Below, one piece after another: positions 17,804-25,905 of a stretch of 64,000 nt of DNA. Position 1 is the first letter of the stretch. Every line of letters begins with the position of its first letter. The stretch comes from Egicoccus sp. AB-alg2 (GTDB taxonomy: Bacteria; Actinomycetota; Nitriliruptoria; Nitriliruptorales; Nitriliruptoraceae). Both the position numbers and the translations under genes were made by a program. The notes beneath the pieces were generated by a model. The model was not told the origin of the DNA. It searched no databases and saw only the letters and a list, made by a program, of their open reading frames with translations. Location of the stretch: NCBI RefSeq assembly GCF_041821065.1, contig NZ_JBGUAX010000001.1, positions 62,001 to 126,000 on the forward strand, in the 5' to 3' direction.

Positions 17804-18478
17804 TCAGCCGGACGTCTCGTCCCAACCCGCCTTGCGGGCCAGCGCGACCGCAGAGAGCTGCGAGTTCACGCCCAGCTTCGCCAGCACCGACCGGATCTGG
17901 GTGCGGACGGTCGCCATGGACACCACCGCCTCCTTGGCGATCTGGTCGGCCGTCGCGCCGTCCATGAGGGACCGGAGCACGTAGGCCTCCTTCGGCGTCA
18001 GCCGCTCGAAGACCGCCAGCCGTTCGTTCTCCCGCGCACGATGTTCGGTGAAGTCGTCGATCAGCGCTTCGCGTTGCCCCGGGGTCAGCAGCGTCCCGTC
18101 CGCCAGGACCGTTTTCACCGCGTCGACCAATTCGTCGAACGGCTGCGACTTCCCGACGACCCCGACCGCGCCGGCCTCGACGCAGGCGCCCAGGCGCGGC
18201 CGGTCGGTGACCCCGGTGAGCATGACCACACGCGCACCCAGCTCCGACAGCCGAGGAATCAGGGACAGGCTGGTGCCGAGCTCGCCACCGATGTCGAGGT
18301 CGAGCAGGACGACGTCCGTCTCGTCCTCCGTCACGGCGCCGACGATGGCCTCCTCGGTCAGTTCGTCGCAGATGACGACCCGCATGTCGTTGGCCTGCAA
18401 GGCGAACCGCAGGCTCTGCGCGAGCAGTCCATGATCGTCGACGACGACGACCCGCGGCCGTGCCCCGGTCGGCTCCAT
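17804..18478 (-). CDS. LuxR/NarL-type response regulator
   Basis: A 224-residue two-domain regulator. The receiver domain has the acidic pair at 14-15, phospho-acceptor Asp60 in VVLLDLDIGGEL, the switch Thr in MLTG and the Lys in VVGKSQ. The C-terminal LuxR helix-turn-helix reads LTPKEAYVLRSLMDGATADQ with MATVRTQIRSVLAKLGVNSQ. GGGGGTGAC precedes the ATG. It lies convergent with the Tad operon (24-base gap) and downstream of a histidine kinase gene on the same strand, so it may control the pilus genes; that is inference. Confidence 0.88.
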   Translation of the reverse strand: MEPTGARPRVVVVDDHGLLAQSLRFALQANDMRVVICDELTEEAIVGAVTEDETDVVLLDLDIGGELGTSLSLIPRLSELGARVVMLTGVTDRPRLGACVEAGAVGVVGKSQPFDELVDAVKTVLADGTLLTPGQREALIDDFTEHRARENERLAVFERLTPKEAYVLRSLMDGATADQIAKEAVVSMATVRTQIRSVLAKLGVNSQLSAVALARKAGWDETSG

Positions 18479-18552
18479 GTCACCCCCAGCTTCCCGACGA
18501 TCGTCCCGGACCGCCGGTGGTTGCGACTCTATGGTGAGGGCGGAGGGTTCGC

Positions 18553-18903
18553 ATGAACACTTCGCCGGTCGAGGCGCAGATCCTGGTGCGCGTCAGCCCA
18601 CGGGTACTGGGCGATGCGCTGTGCGTCGCCCTGCGCGAGCAGGCCCTGGACGCGATGGTGTGCCCCGTGCCCGAGCGCCGGCGTGCCCCCCGCGACACGC
18701 GCCACTTCGACGTCGCCGTCGTCAACGAAGCGCTACCGCGCGAGTTGGTCGCGCGCAGTGTCGTGGTGCTCGGTGAGGACGGCCGCCCGGTCCGCGTCCT
18801 GCGTCGCGGAGACGAGGAAGAGGTGCGCGGCAGCGGCGACCTCAGCGACCTGCTCGAGCTCGTCATCGACCTGGCCTCCGACACCGTCCACGGGGCGAGC
18901 TGA
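18553..18903 (+). CDS. Small pseudo-receiver-like protein, 116 aa
   Basis: The ATG follows a good GGAGG site. The pattern of strand, helix and strand (QILVRVSPRVLGDALCVALR, FDVAVVNEALP, RSVVVLGED, a final helix SDLLELVIDLA) resembles a response-regulator receiver fold, but the phospho-acceptor position reads VVNEALP and the acidic pair and switch Lys are not evident. It would then be a non-phosphorylated pseudo-receiver. It sits between the kinase and regulator genes on the opposite strand, and its last 171 bases run antisense to the end of the kinase gene. Its very high GC3 supports real coding. Confidence 0.6.
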   Translation: MNTSPVEAQILVRVSPRVLGDALCVALREQALDAMVCPVPERRRAPRDTRHFDVAVVNEALPRELVARSVVVLGEDGRPVRVLRRGDEEEVRGSGDLSDLLELVIDLASDTVHGAS

Positions 18904-20451
18904 CGACGCGGTGCGCTCGACGAACCCGGGAAGCACGACCGCGAAGCAAGCGCCGGTCGCCGGCTGGTCATCCTCCAGTCGGAGCTCGCCGCCCTGCTCC
19001 GACATCAGTTGAGCGGAGACGTACAGGCCCAGACCGCTTCCTTCGTGTGCCGCACCGGCCCGACCACGCACGCCCCGCTCGAAAATTCGCTCGCGGTCCT
19101 CGGTGTCGATGCCCGGCCCCTGGTCGCTCACGCGGATGACCACGCGGTCGTCATCGAGTGTCGCAGCGACCGTCACCTTCCCGTCGCCATAGCGGTGTGC
19201 GTTCCGCAGCAGGTTCTGCACGACCTCGGCGGTGTCGGTGGGGTTGCCAACGGCGACGAGGTCGTCGGGGACGTCGACGGAGATCCATGCACCGAGCGAG
19301 CGCTGGCAGGTGACGACGGCCGCGATGGCCTCGGCGACGCGAAAGCGGCCGGTCGTGTTGGTGCGGACCGGCCGGCCGACGAGCTCCTGCAAGCGGGCGA
19401 TCTCAGCACTGACCGCGGTGGAAAGCGCATCACGGTCATCGGGCTGGAGCTGGTCGGAGTACGCCTGCAACGCTCGCGTGGCCCCCTCGATGGCAGCCAG
19501 CGCGTTGCGGGCCTCGTGCGCCCTCTCGACCTCCTTCGCGAGGTCAGCCTCGAAGCGAGCCTCGGCGGTGCGCTTCTTCGTCTCCGCTTCCAGCAGGCGG
19601 CCGCTCTGGTCGAAGTAGGCCTGCGCGAGCGCCGCGGTCGCACCGGTCACGGCAGCGAGCAGGCCCGCGACCTCGAGGAAGCGGCTACCAACGTCGGCGA
19701 GGAAGCGTGAGGAGGCAGGCACCACGGCTACCAGGTGGCCGTAGGCAAAGAGCAGGAGCAGAAGACCGATCCAGCCGAGGAAGGCCCGTCCCTCGCGCCT
19801 GCCCCGCCGGACGTAGGCGACGCCGACCGCGGTCCAGGCACAGGCAAGCACGCCGTCGACGAAGCCGCCCTCCATCGGGACAGGCCGCTCGAGGAACGCC
19901 ATCACCGTCATGCCGAGGCCAGCTGTGGCGAGCACGGACATGGCGGCCGCGACCACCAACTGCTGGGGCCGGATCCGCGCGTCGACGACCGGCGCGGCCA
20001 CGCCCCGGTATGCCAGTGAGAGGGCGGTGAGCAGAGCGCCCCATCGGAGCCAGCGGATCGCGTCGCCGGCCAGCAGGTCCGTCGACAGCAGCAAGGCGTC
20101 GGCGACGGCGGTGATCGCCCACAGCGTCATCGCCGGCATGAGCCAGGCCGCCGCGGCGTCGCCAACAAGGCGCCAGCGCAGGTGGCAGAGCACGGCGACC
20201 AGCAGCGCGAACGCGCACGCCGCGACCTCGAGTTGCCCCTCCAGCGTGCCCGGCCGGATGGCGCCCGGAAGCGAGACGGTCATCGCCGTCAGGACCAGCA
20301 CGCATGCCAGGACAGCGCTGGCCACGAGGGCGCAGGTGAGGGCCACACCGGGCGGGTGCCCGCCGATCAGTCCTCGACGGTCCGCCCCGTGGTAGCCCTC
20401 ACGCCGGTCCGTGGACCACGACGTGCCACGCTGCCCCTGCATCCGCCCCAT
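18733..20451 (-). CDS. Membrane histidine kinase
   Basis: A 572-residue kinase. The N-terminal 280 residues hold about eight hydrophobic segments (membrane sensor). A coiled helix then carries the likely phospho-accepting His312 (VERAHEARNALAAIEGA), followed by an HATPase domain: N box NLLRNAHRYGDG, G1 SDQGPGID, G2 GSGLGLYVSAQL. The last 60 residues after VVLPGF lie antisense to the small pseudo-receiver gene and look like weak protein; they are included only because the first stop is at 18733. It is the natural partner of the LuxR-type regulator downstream. Confidence 0.85.
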   Translation of the reverse strand: MGRMQGQRGTSWSTDRREGYHGADRRGLIGGHPPGVALTCALVASAVLACVLVLTAMTVSLPGAIRPGTLEGQLEVAACAFALLVAVLCHLRWRLVGDAAAAWLMPAMTLWAITAVADALLLSTDLLAGDAIRWLRWGALLTALSLAYRGVAAPVVDARIRPQQLVVAAAMSVLATAGLGMTVMAFLERPVPMEGGFVDGVLACAWTAVGVAYVRRGRREGRAFLGWIGLLLLLFAYGHLVAVVPASSRFLADVGSRFLEVAGLLAAVTGATAALAQAYFDQSGRLLEAETKKRTAEARFEADLAKEVERAHEARNALAAIEGATRALQAYSDQLQPDDRDALSTAVSAEIARLQELVGRPVRTNTTGRFRVAEAIAAVVTCQRSLGAWISVDVPDDLVAVGNPTDTAEVVQNLLRNAHRYGDGKVTVAATLDDDRVVIRVSDQGPGIDTEDRERIFERGVRGRAGAAHEGSGLGLYVSAQLMSEQGGELRLEDDQPATGACFAVVLPGFVERTASSARPVDGVGGQVDDELEQVAEVAAAAHLFLVSATQDADRAAVLTEHHDTARDQLAR

Positions 20452-20567
20452 TCGCGTCGCCCCGTGCAGTGCTTGCGACCGGTTCCCCTGAGCCAGCCGC
20501 GAGTCGGCACGTTAGCGTTCAGGATCGACTATTGAGGGCGGTTTGAGCAGCTTCACCAACTCTTCAC

Positions 20568-20585
20568 GACGGCCGTTCGGCCGTC
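20568..20585 (-). terminator. Hairpin at the end of the small membrane gene
   Basis: GACGGCC and GGCCGTC form a 7-bp stem with a 4-base loop that overlaps the stop codon of the 38-residue gene. On the minus strand a weak T-containing stretch follows. It would separate that gene from the kinase gene 130 bases further on. Confidence 0.5.
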
Positions 20586-20700
20586 ACCTGGCCAGCTTGG
20601 ACGACAGCCACGTCGCGAGTTCCATGGCGATGAGCGCGGCGGCGCCGAAGGTGGCGAGGATGGCGAAGAACGCGAGAACCGTGGCGATCGACTGCTGCAT
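20584..20700 (-). CDS. 38-residue single-pass membrane protein
   Basis: The reading from ATG 20700 gives MQQSIATVLAFFAILATFGA followed by AALIAMELATWLSSKLAR. It is one hydrophobic helix of about 22 residues flanked by polar ends, with a basic C-terminus. AGGAGG lies nine bases before the start and a hairpin overlaps the stop, so it has the parts of an expressed gene. Third positions are almost all G or C. No family is recognised. Small membrane proteins of this size often modulate a larger membrane partner; the histidine kinase downstream on the same strand is a candidate. Confidence 0.6.
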   Translation of the reverse strand: MQQSIATVLAFFAILATFGAAALIAMELATWLSSKLAR

Positions 20701-21010
20701 GGTGGGGGCCTCCTGAGTACGTACGGGGGCCTCACGGCCGCGCCGTTGCTCGGGCATCTACTTCGTAACACGACTTCGGAGCGGGCAGGTAGGACCGTCG
20801 GCCAGTACTCACGGAATCCGGTCGACTCCGCCTGCCCCTTCGACCGTCCTGTGACGTCCCACGAAGCGTCGGCCACACAGCCCCTGGGCTTGAGGCCGAG
20901 TACGGCCACTCGTCAGATCGTTGCCGTTTTAGGGCCGACGAACCGGAGATTCCTCATACTTCGGACCCGCACTGGCGGGCGGGGCCGCCGGCCGCCAAAG
21001 GGAGTGTCAC
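20701..21010. other. Divergent spacer of about 310 bases
   Basis: This spacer lies between the small membrane gene (minus) and the 243-residue protein gene (plus). It contains AT-richer patches near 20755-20770 and 20921-20962 (for example CCTCATACTT) that may hold promoters. I see no tRNA, convincing ORF or strong hairpin in it. Confidence 0.5.
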
Positions 21011-21742
21011 GTGGGGCTCGACGCCGACGGGATCGTGCAGCGCATCCGTGAACTGGCCCGTGAGCAGGCGGCGCGCCTGCCATTGTCGGTCGGTGCCACC
21101 GATGGACAGCTCGAGCAGGCCATCGAGCAGGTATCCGCCGCGATACACGACGACCGCAGGCTGCGGCGCTTCTTTCGGCAAGGTGAGGCCGCGTCCGGCA
21201 TTGCCCGGTCCTTGGTGACCTGGGAAATCCTCGTCGCGGCCGTCGGGGAGCGCTGCGCGGAGGCGCGGCTGAACGTCCTGCGCGGACTGCCACCGCCACG
21301 GTCGCCGTTGGCCGAGCAAGTGACCGAGGCGCAGACCGAACTCGGCCCACGTCGGATACCGGGCAGCGTCGTGGAGTCGTCGCGCCGGGTGAAGCGGCGC
21401 GCCGAGCGGCTGCCGCCTCCCACGGTGGCGGACAAGCGTGTGCTGCGTGGCCTCCGCGAGGCCGTTTCCGTCCAACCGACGGAACCCGACGACCCCGTCC
21501 ATGCCGAGGGCTATGACCACGCCGTCTGGCTGGAGGACTGGCTCGGGTTCGCCGTCGGCGACGAGGCGCTGGCAGACCTGGAAGGACGGATCGCCGCACA
21601 TCCCGAGGTCCTCGCCGCCGAGCACGAGGACCGTGAGTGCCTGTTCGTCGCCGCTCCGGACCTGCATCCCGAGGACGTTCGCCGCCTCGTGATCGACCTC
21701 CTCGCCCCGACGTTCGACGGCGACTGGGAAGCGCGGGTCTGA
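21011..21742 (+). CDS. Uncharacterised protein, 243 aa
   Basis: GTG start at 21011 after AAAGGGAG. The protein is mostly charged helices (IVQRIRELAREQAARLP, EQAIEQVSAAIHDDRRLRRF) with a more compact C-terminal half (YDHAVWLEDWLGFAVGDEAL; VRRLVIDLLAPTFDGDW). It has no signal peptide, membrane segment or catalytic motif I can name. It is monocistronic, ending at a strong palindromic terminator. It could be a cytoplasmic regulator or toxin-related protein, but nothing in the sequence proves either. Confidence 0.6.
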   Translation: MGLDADGIVQRIRELAREQAARLPLSVGATDGQLEQAIEQVSAAIHDDRRLRRFFRQGEAASGIARSLVTWEILVAAVGERCAEARLNVLRGLPPPRSPLAEQVTEAQTELGPRRIPGSVVESSRRVKRRAERLPPPTVADKRVLRGLREAVSVQPTEPDDPVHAEGYDHAVWLEDWLGFAVGDEALADLEGRIAAHPEVLAAEHEDRECLFVAAPDLHPEDVRRLVIDLLAPTFDGDWEARV

Positions 21743-21768
21743 CCGCGACGGTCGGGCCGGGACAAGCA

Positions 21769-21800
21769 CGTGCACCCGCCGGCGCGCCGGCGGGTGCACG
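21769..21800. terminator. Perfect 32-base palindrome, bidirectional terminator
   Basis: CGTGCACCCGCCGGCG is followed immediately by its exact reverse complement, giving 16 paired bases in principle. It sits between two convergent genes (stops at 21742 and 21812), where a shared terminator is expected. Confidence 0.75.
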
Positions 21801-21811
21801 AGACGGGCTGG

Positions 21812-23230
21812 TCAGTCCTTGGGGACGTAGAGCCGCAGGTTGGTGATCGAGGCCGAGCCCTCGTAGTAGTTGGTGTGTGGATTGCCGATGATGAAGTAGT
21901 CGGGGTACGCGGAGTCGGACGGCCACAGGCTGCCCATGTCGTAACTGCCGTACGGCCCGTCGATCACGTGCTGGCGGTCGAACTCGCCGTCGTACTCGTC
22001 GGGCGTCTGGTTGTAGTGCCAGATCGGGTGGCCGTCCTGGACGAACTCGCGCTCGAACCGCAGCGTGTCCGGACCGTGCAGGAACGTGCCGCTGACTTCC
22101 TGGACGTAGCTCGTGCCGGTCCGCTCGATCGCGAAGCGGTACGTCTCGCCCGGCAGCAGGTCGGGGCGCAGTTCGCCGACGGAGACGATGTTCACGCCCG
22201 GGTCACCGCCGTGGAAGAAGCCACAGTCGGTCTCCATCATGAACTCGTTGTAGACGAAGCCGGTGTTGCGCTGGTTGTCGTCGGTCAGGAACAGCATGTT
22301 GATGGGGATGCTGCTCAGGCTGCGCGGATCGTGGTGGCTGTAGGTCTCACCCGTCCTCGGGTCGCACACGTCGTAGTTGGCGCCCCAGCTGTGCGTGACC
22401 TGGTACTGGTCCATCACGACCTTGCGCCGGTTGTGGATGAACACGTTGTTCCGCGGTGCCGGATCCGGGTAGTCGACGATGCCGAGGAAGTAGAAGCCGT
22501 TCTCCCCGCGGACGTCGGCGAAGTCGCAGTACGCCGGCGAGGTCGGCTGTCCGACCGTGGCCGTCCACGGATGCTGGGTCTTGCAGCCCTCGGCGCCATA
22601 GCCGTTGATCAACCCGTCGTAGTCCCACGCGCCGTCACGGGGTCCGCCGAAGTCGAGCGCGACCAGCTCGTACTCGATCCGGTAGCGGTCCGGCAGCGGC
22701 TCGGTGGGACGGACGATCGCGCCGTCGGTGTTGTTCGGCAGGTCGAAGTGACCGACCTTGCCGACGCCGGGGACGACCGCATCGCGGAACGTGGGGACCT
22801 GCGCCAGCTCACCGGTCTTGCCCTGGTCCCGGGTCGCGAGCTCGGCGGTGAGCCAGCCGTCACGGCCGAACTCGAAGCTCGCGCGATAGGTGTCGAAGGA
22901 GTCCAGGGCTTCGGCGAAGACGTCACCACCCTTGACGTGGAAGGCCTCGCCGTCGTCGTCGAACGGCCCGTACTGGTCGGACAGGTCGTCACGCTCCCAC
23001 GTGAGGTCTCGTCCGACCGGCGCGCCGAACCGCTCGACATACTTCAGGCGCCACTGCGACGGATCGTGTGGTGCCGCGCGCCGCGAGGTCTCGTCCGACG
23101 ACGCCACCTCGCTGCCCGACGGCGCCGCCTCCTCGGCTGCCCCGGCGGCGACGCCCGGAAGGCTCACCGCCAGGGTGAGGGCGGCGAAACCGATGCCGCG
23201 CCCCCAGGTTCGTGCTGCTCGTCTCGACAT
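21812..23230 (-). CDS. Secreted protein of unknown function (possible jelly-roll carbohydrate-active protein)
   Basis: Start ATG 23230 gives 472 residues with a clear signal peptide (RGIGFAALTLAVSLPGVAAG). The mature protein is rich in Trp, Tyr, Asp and Gly and predicted beta strands, has four Cys, and holds blocks such as YRASFEFGRDGWLTAELATR and GETYRFAIERTGTSYVQEV. The pattern recalls concanavalin-like or jelly-roll sugar-active proteins, but no catalytic motif is certain. It follows the amino-sugar operon on the same strand after a gap of about 130 bases, so it could process or bind the polymer that feeds the operon. That link is inference. Confidence 0.6.
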   Translation of the reverse strand: MSRRAARTWGRGIGFAALTLAVSLPGVAAGAAEEAAPSGSEVASSDETSRRAAPHDPSQWRLKYVERFGAPVGRDLTWERDDLSDQYGPFDDDGEAFHVKGGDVFAEALDSFDTYRASFEFGRDGWLTAELATRDQGKTGELAQVPTFRDAVVPGVGKVGHFDLPNNTDGAIVRPTEPLPDRYRIEYELVALDFGGPRDGAWDYDGLINGYGAEGCKTQHPWTATVGQPTSPAYCDFADVRGENGFYFLGIVDYPDPAPRNNVFIHNRRKVVMDQYQVTHSWGANYDVCDPRTGETYSHHDPRSLSSIPINMLFLTDDNQRNTGFVYNEFMMETDCGFFHGGDPGVNIVSVGELRPDLLPGETYRFAIERTGTSYVQEVSGTFLHGPDTLRFEREFVQDGHPIWHYNQTPDEYDGEFDRQHVIDGPYGSYDMGSLWPSDSAYPDYFIIGNPHTNYYEGSASITNLRLYVPKD

Positions 23231-23357
23231 GCTGCTCCCTTCATTCGGACGGCAGCGAGGTCTCTCCCCGCCCCCGACGACGCCACCGATCCGACCTGCG
23301 GCCGAGGCGGCGACGTCCAGATGCGTGTCCGACACTCCCACTGGTGGACACGACGGT

Positions 23358-24212
23358 TCAGGTCATCGCGACTCGCTCGGCCGCCTGCAGGACCTCGAGG
23401 AGCCGTGCGACCTCGCTGGCCATGACCTGCCGGGCCGGCCCGACGTACTTGCGGGTGTCGACCAGGTCCGGCTGCGCGGCGAGGGTGTCACGCACGGATG
23501 CGGTGAACACCTTGTTGAGGTGCGTGGCGATGTTGATCTTGGTCATGCCCGCTTCGACCGCGCGCGTGAGCTCCTCGTCGGGCACGCCGCTGGAGCCGTG
23601 CAGCACCAACGGGACACCTGCGGCCTTTCGAAGGGCCGCGATCAGGTCCAGGTCCAGCTCGGCCGTGCGTGTGGTCATCGCGTGCGAGGTGCCGACCGCC
23701 ACGGCCAGCCCGTCGACGCCGGTCATCTCGACGAAGCGGCGAGCCTCGTCCGGGTCCGTGCGGACGCCGGGAGCGTGGACGCCGTCCTTGCCGCCGACCT
23801 CGCCCAGCTCGGCCTCGACCCACACCTCACGGCCAGCCGCGCCGGCGACGACCTCGCGGGTGGTCGCGAGGTTCTGCTCCCAGGGCAGCTTCGAGCCGTC
23901 GTACATGACCGAGCCGAAACCCAGCGCGATGGCTTCGTCGACCAGATCCGGCTCAGTGGCGTGGTCGAGGTGGACGGCCACCGGCACGCGTGCCGTCTCC
24001 GCGACGGCCAGCGCTGCTCGAGCCAGGGGAGCGAGCCGCCCGTGCCAGCGCACCGCGTTCTCGCTGATCTGCAGGATCACGCCGGCCCGGGCTTCCTCGG
24101 CGCCCGTGACGTGTGCCTCGGCGTGCTCGAGATGCACCACGTTGAAGGCGCCGACGCCATAGCGGCCTTCGTGCGCAGCCTGGACGAGCGAGGCGGTCGG
24201 GACCAGCGGCAT
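23358..24212 (-). CDS. Class II fructose/tagatose-bisphosphate aldolase
   Basis: A 284-residue zinc aldolase of the GatY/KbaY/FbaA class. Zinc and catalytic blocks are visible: VAVHLDHATEPDLVDEAI, VWVEAELGEVGGKDG, GTSHAM, VLHGSSGVPDEELTRAVEAG and MTKINIATHLNKVFT. It should cleave a ketohexose 1,6-bisphosphate to glyceraldehyde 3-phosphate and dihydroxyacetone phosphate. As the last metabolic gene after a PfkB kinase and an AgaS-like enzyme it probably acts on tagatose 1,6-bisphosphate; fructose 1,6-bisphosphate cannot be excluded. The ATG at 24212 is chosen from the conserved start (MPLVPTASLVQAAHEG). Confidence 0.9.
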   Translation of the reverse strand: MPLVPTASLVQAAHEGRYGVGAFNVVHLEHAEAHVTGAEEARAGVILQISENAVRWHGRLAPLARAALAVAETARVPVAVHLDHATEPDLVDEAIALGFGSVMYDGSKLPWEQNLATTREVVAGAAGREVWVEAELGEVGGKDGVHAPGVRTDPDEARRFVEMTGVDGLAVAVGTSHAMTTRTAELDLDLIAALRKAAGVPLVLHGSSGVPDEELTRAVEAGMTKINIATHLNKVFTASVRDTLAAQPDLVDTRKYVGPARQVMASEVARLLEVLQAAERVAMT

Positions 24213-24241
24213 GGAGTTCCTTGCGTACGCGGGTGGGGGCG

Positions 24242-25162
24242 TCAGATCGTTTCGAGGGTCACATCGGGCAGCAGCCGGCGGTAGGCCGCCAGCTCGAAGG
24301 CGCCCGCCCCGACGACGAGGGTGTTCGCCGCGCCGGCGGCAGCGGCCGACTGCAGGGCGGCCGACCACGGCAGGTCCTGGGCCAGCGCGACGGCCAGGGC
24401 GCCGGCGAACGCGTCACCCGAGCCGGCGGGGTGGCGCGCGTCCACCCTCGGGGCGTGGATCCGTTGCGTCGCCTGTCCGACGCCGGCCGCCACGGCGCCG
24501 TCCGCACCGGCGGTGACGATCGCTCGTCGGCAGCCGTCCAGCAGGGCACGTGCCGCGTCCGCGGGATCCTCCACGCCGGTGACCTCGGCGGCCTCCTCAC
24601 GGTCGACCTTGATCACGTCCACGCCGGTCTTCAGCGCGGCCCGTAGTCCCGGTCCGGAGCTGTCGACGACCACGCTCGCCCCGGCGCCAGCGGCCGACGC
24701 GAGCAGCCAGCACACGGTGTCGAGGTGATCGCCGTCCGGCAGCGAACCGGACACGACCAGGATCCCGCCTGCCAGCAGGTCGGCGAGACACCGCTCGGCC
24801 GATTCGCGGAGCCGCTCGGGCGGGATGGCCTCGCCCCGGTCGTACAGCAGCACCGCGTGCCGGTCGTCGGAGATCACCTGGGTCGTGCGGGTCCGCCACG
24901 TGTCGCTGCGGTCCACCACGAAATCCTCGTCGAGGCCCTCGTCGTGCAGGCTCTCGGCCAGCCACGCGCCGGTGTCGCCCGCGACCACGCCGTGGCAGCG
25001 CACGCTGCCGCCGAGGAGGTGGACGGTGCGGGCGACGTTGATGCCCTTGCCGCCCGCCAGGCGTCGACGCTCGACCGGGCGGAGCGGCACGTCGAAGCGC
25101 AGATCCTCGACCAGGACCGTCTCGTCGACGGCCGGATTCGGGGTGAAGGTACGGATCGTCAC
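24242..25162 (-). CDS. PfkB-family 1-phosphofructokinase/tagatose-6-phosphate kinase
   Basis: The 306-residue kinase starts MTIRTFTPNPAVDETVLVED, typical of FruK/LacC/AgaZ-like sugar-phosphate kinases. It has the N-terminal PfkB motif GGKGINVARTVHLLGG and the C-terminal motif HPAGSGDAFAGALA with the catalytic Asp. It would phosphorylate tagatose 6-phosphate or a related ketohexose phosphate with ATP. Its GTG start overlaps the stop of the SIS gene before it (GTGA). Confidence 0.88.
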   Translation of the reverse strand: MTIRTFTPNPAVDETVLVEDLRFDVPLRPVERRRLAGGKGINVARTVHLLGGSVRCHGVVAGDTGAWLAESLHDEGLDEDFVVDRSDTWRTRTTQVISDDRHAVLLYDRGEAIPPERLRESAERCLADLLAGGILVVSGSLPDGDHLDTVCWLLASAAGAGASVVVDSSGPGLRAALKTGVDVIKVDREEAAEVTGVEDPADAARALLDGCRRAIVTAGADGAVAAGVGQATQRIHAPRVDARHPAGSGDAFAGALAVALAQDLPWSAALQSAAAAGAANTLVVGAGAFELAAYRRLLPDVTLETI

Positions 25163-25905
25163 AGGAAGAAGATGCGGTCGCCGTGCTCGGCCGTCAGGCG
25201 GGCGTTGTACTCAGCCCCGCCATCGACGTTGGCGGCGAGGAAGACCGGTGGCTCGACGCCGCTGTCAGCCACCCGCTGGATCGCTCCCGACACCATCGCG
25301 TGCAGCAGCGCGGTCGACGTGACCCCGGACGCGGGCGTGAACTTCTGTGGCACGTTCGGGTGCTCGAGCACCGCGTCGCCGACGTCCACCTTGTTGTCCA
25401 GCACCACATCGGCGTGGTCGTGCATCTTCGTCCCGGACGGGTGGCGCGACTCCACGCTGCCGCTGTAGGCGACCGACGTCACGGCGATCACCTGCAGACC
25501 CCGCTCCTTGGCGCCCTTGGCCATCTCGATCGGCACGGCGTTGCGGCCCGAGACCGACACGACGATCAGCACGTCGCCGGGCTGGATCGGCGTGGCGTCG
25601 AGCAGCGCGTCCGCGAAGCCCTCGAGCTTCTCCATGGCGGAGGTCAGCGTGGTCGGGCGCGTCTCCAGCGAGGTGATGCCGGGCCCGAAGATCGGGTTGA
25701 TCAGCATCAGTCCACCGGCGCGGTAGATGATGTCCTGCACGGGCAGGGCGGAGTGGGTGCAGCCGAACGCGAAGATGCGCCGACCTTCGACGACCGCGTC
25801 GGCCAGCAGCCGTGCCGCGGCGTCGATGTTGTCCTGTTCCTCGGTCCGGAGGCGCTCGAGCAGCCCGCCGACCGCTGCGAGGTAGTCGTTGGCGAGGTTG
25901 GTCAT
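25159..25905 (-). CDS. SIS-domain sugar isomerase, UPF0309-like
   Basis: A 248-residue single-SIS protein. FAFGCTHSALPVQDIIYRAG corresponds to the FGxGHS...E..YRAGG block of the UPF0309 family, and VLIVVSVSGRNAVPIEMAK is the phosphosugar-binding SIS loop. The start at 25905 overlaps the NagA stop by four bases; an ATG 12 bases upstream is possible. UPF0309 proteins often sit in amino-sugar operons beside nagA, but their reaction is not firmly known. It is the second SIS protein in this operon. Confidence 0.82.
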   Translation of the reverse strand: MTNLANDYLAAVGGLLERLRTEEQDNIDAAARLLADAVVEGRRIFAFGCTHSALPVQDIIYRAGGLMLINPIFGPGITSLETRPTTLTSAMEKLEGFADALLDATPIQPGDVLIVVSVSGRNAVPIEMAKGAKERGLQVIAVTSVAYSGSVESRHPSGTKMHDHADVVLDNKVDVGDAVLEHPNVPQKFTPASGVTSTALLHAMVSGAIQRVADSGVEPPVFLAANVDGGAEYNARLTAEHGDRIFFL

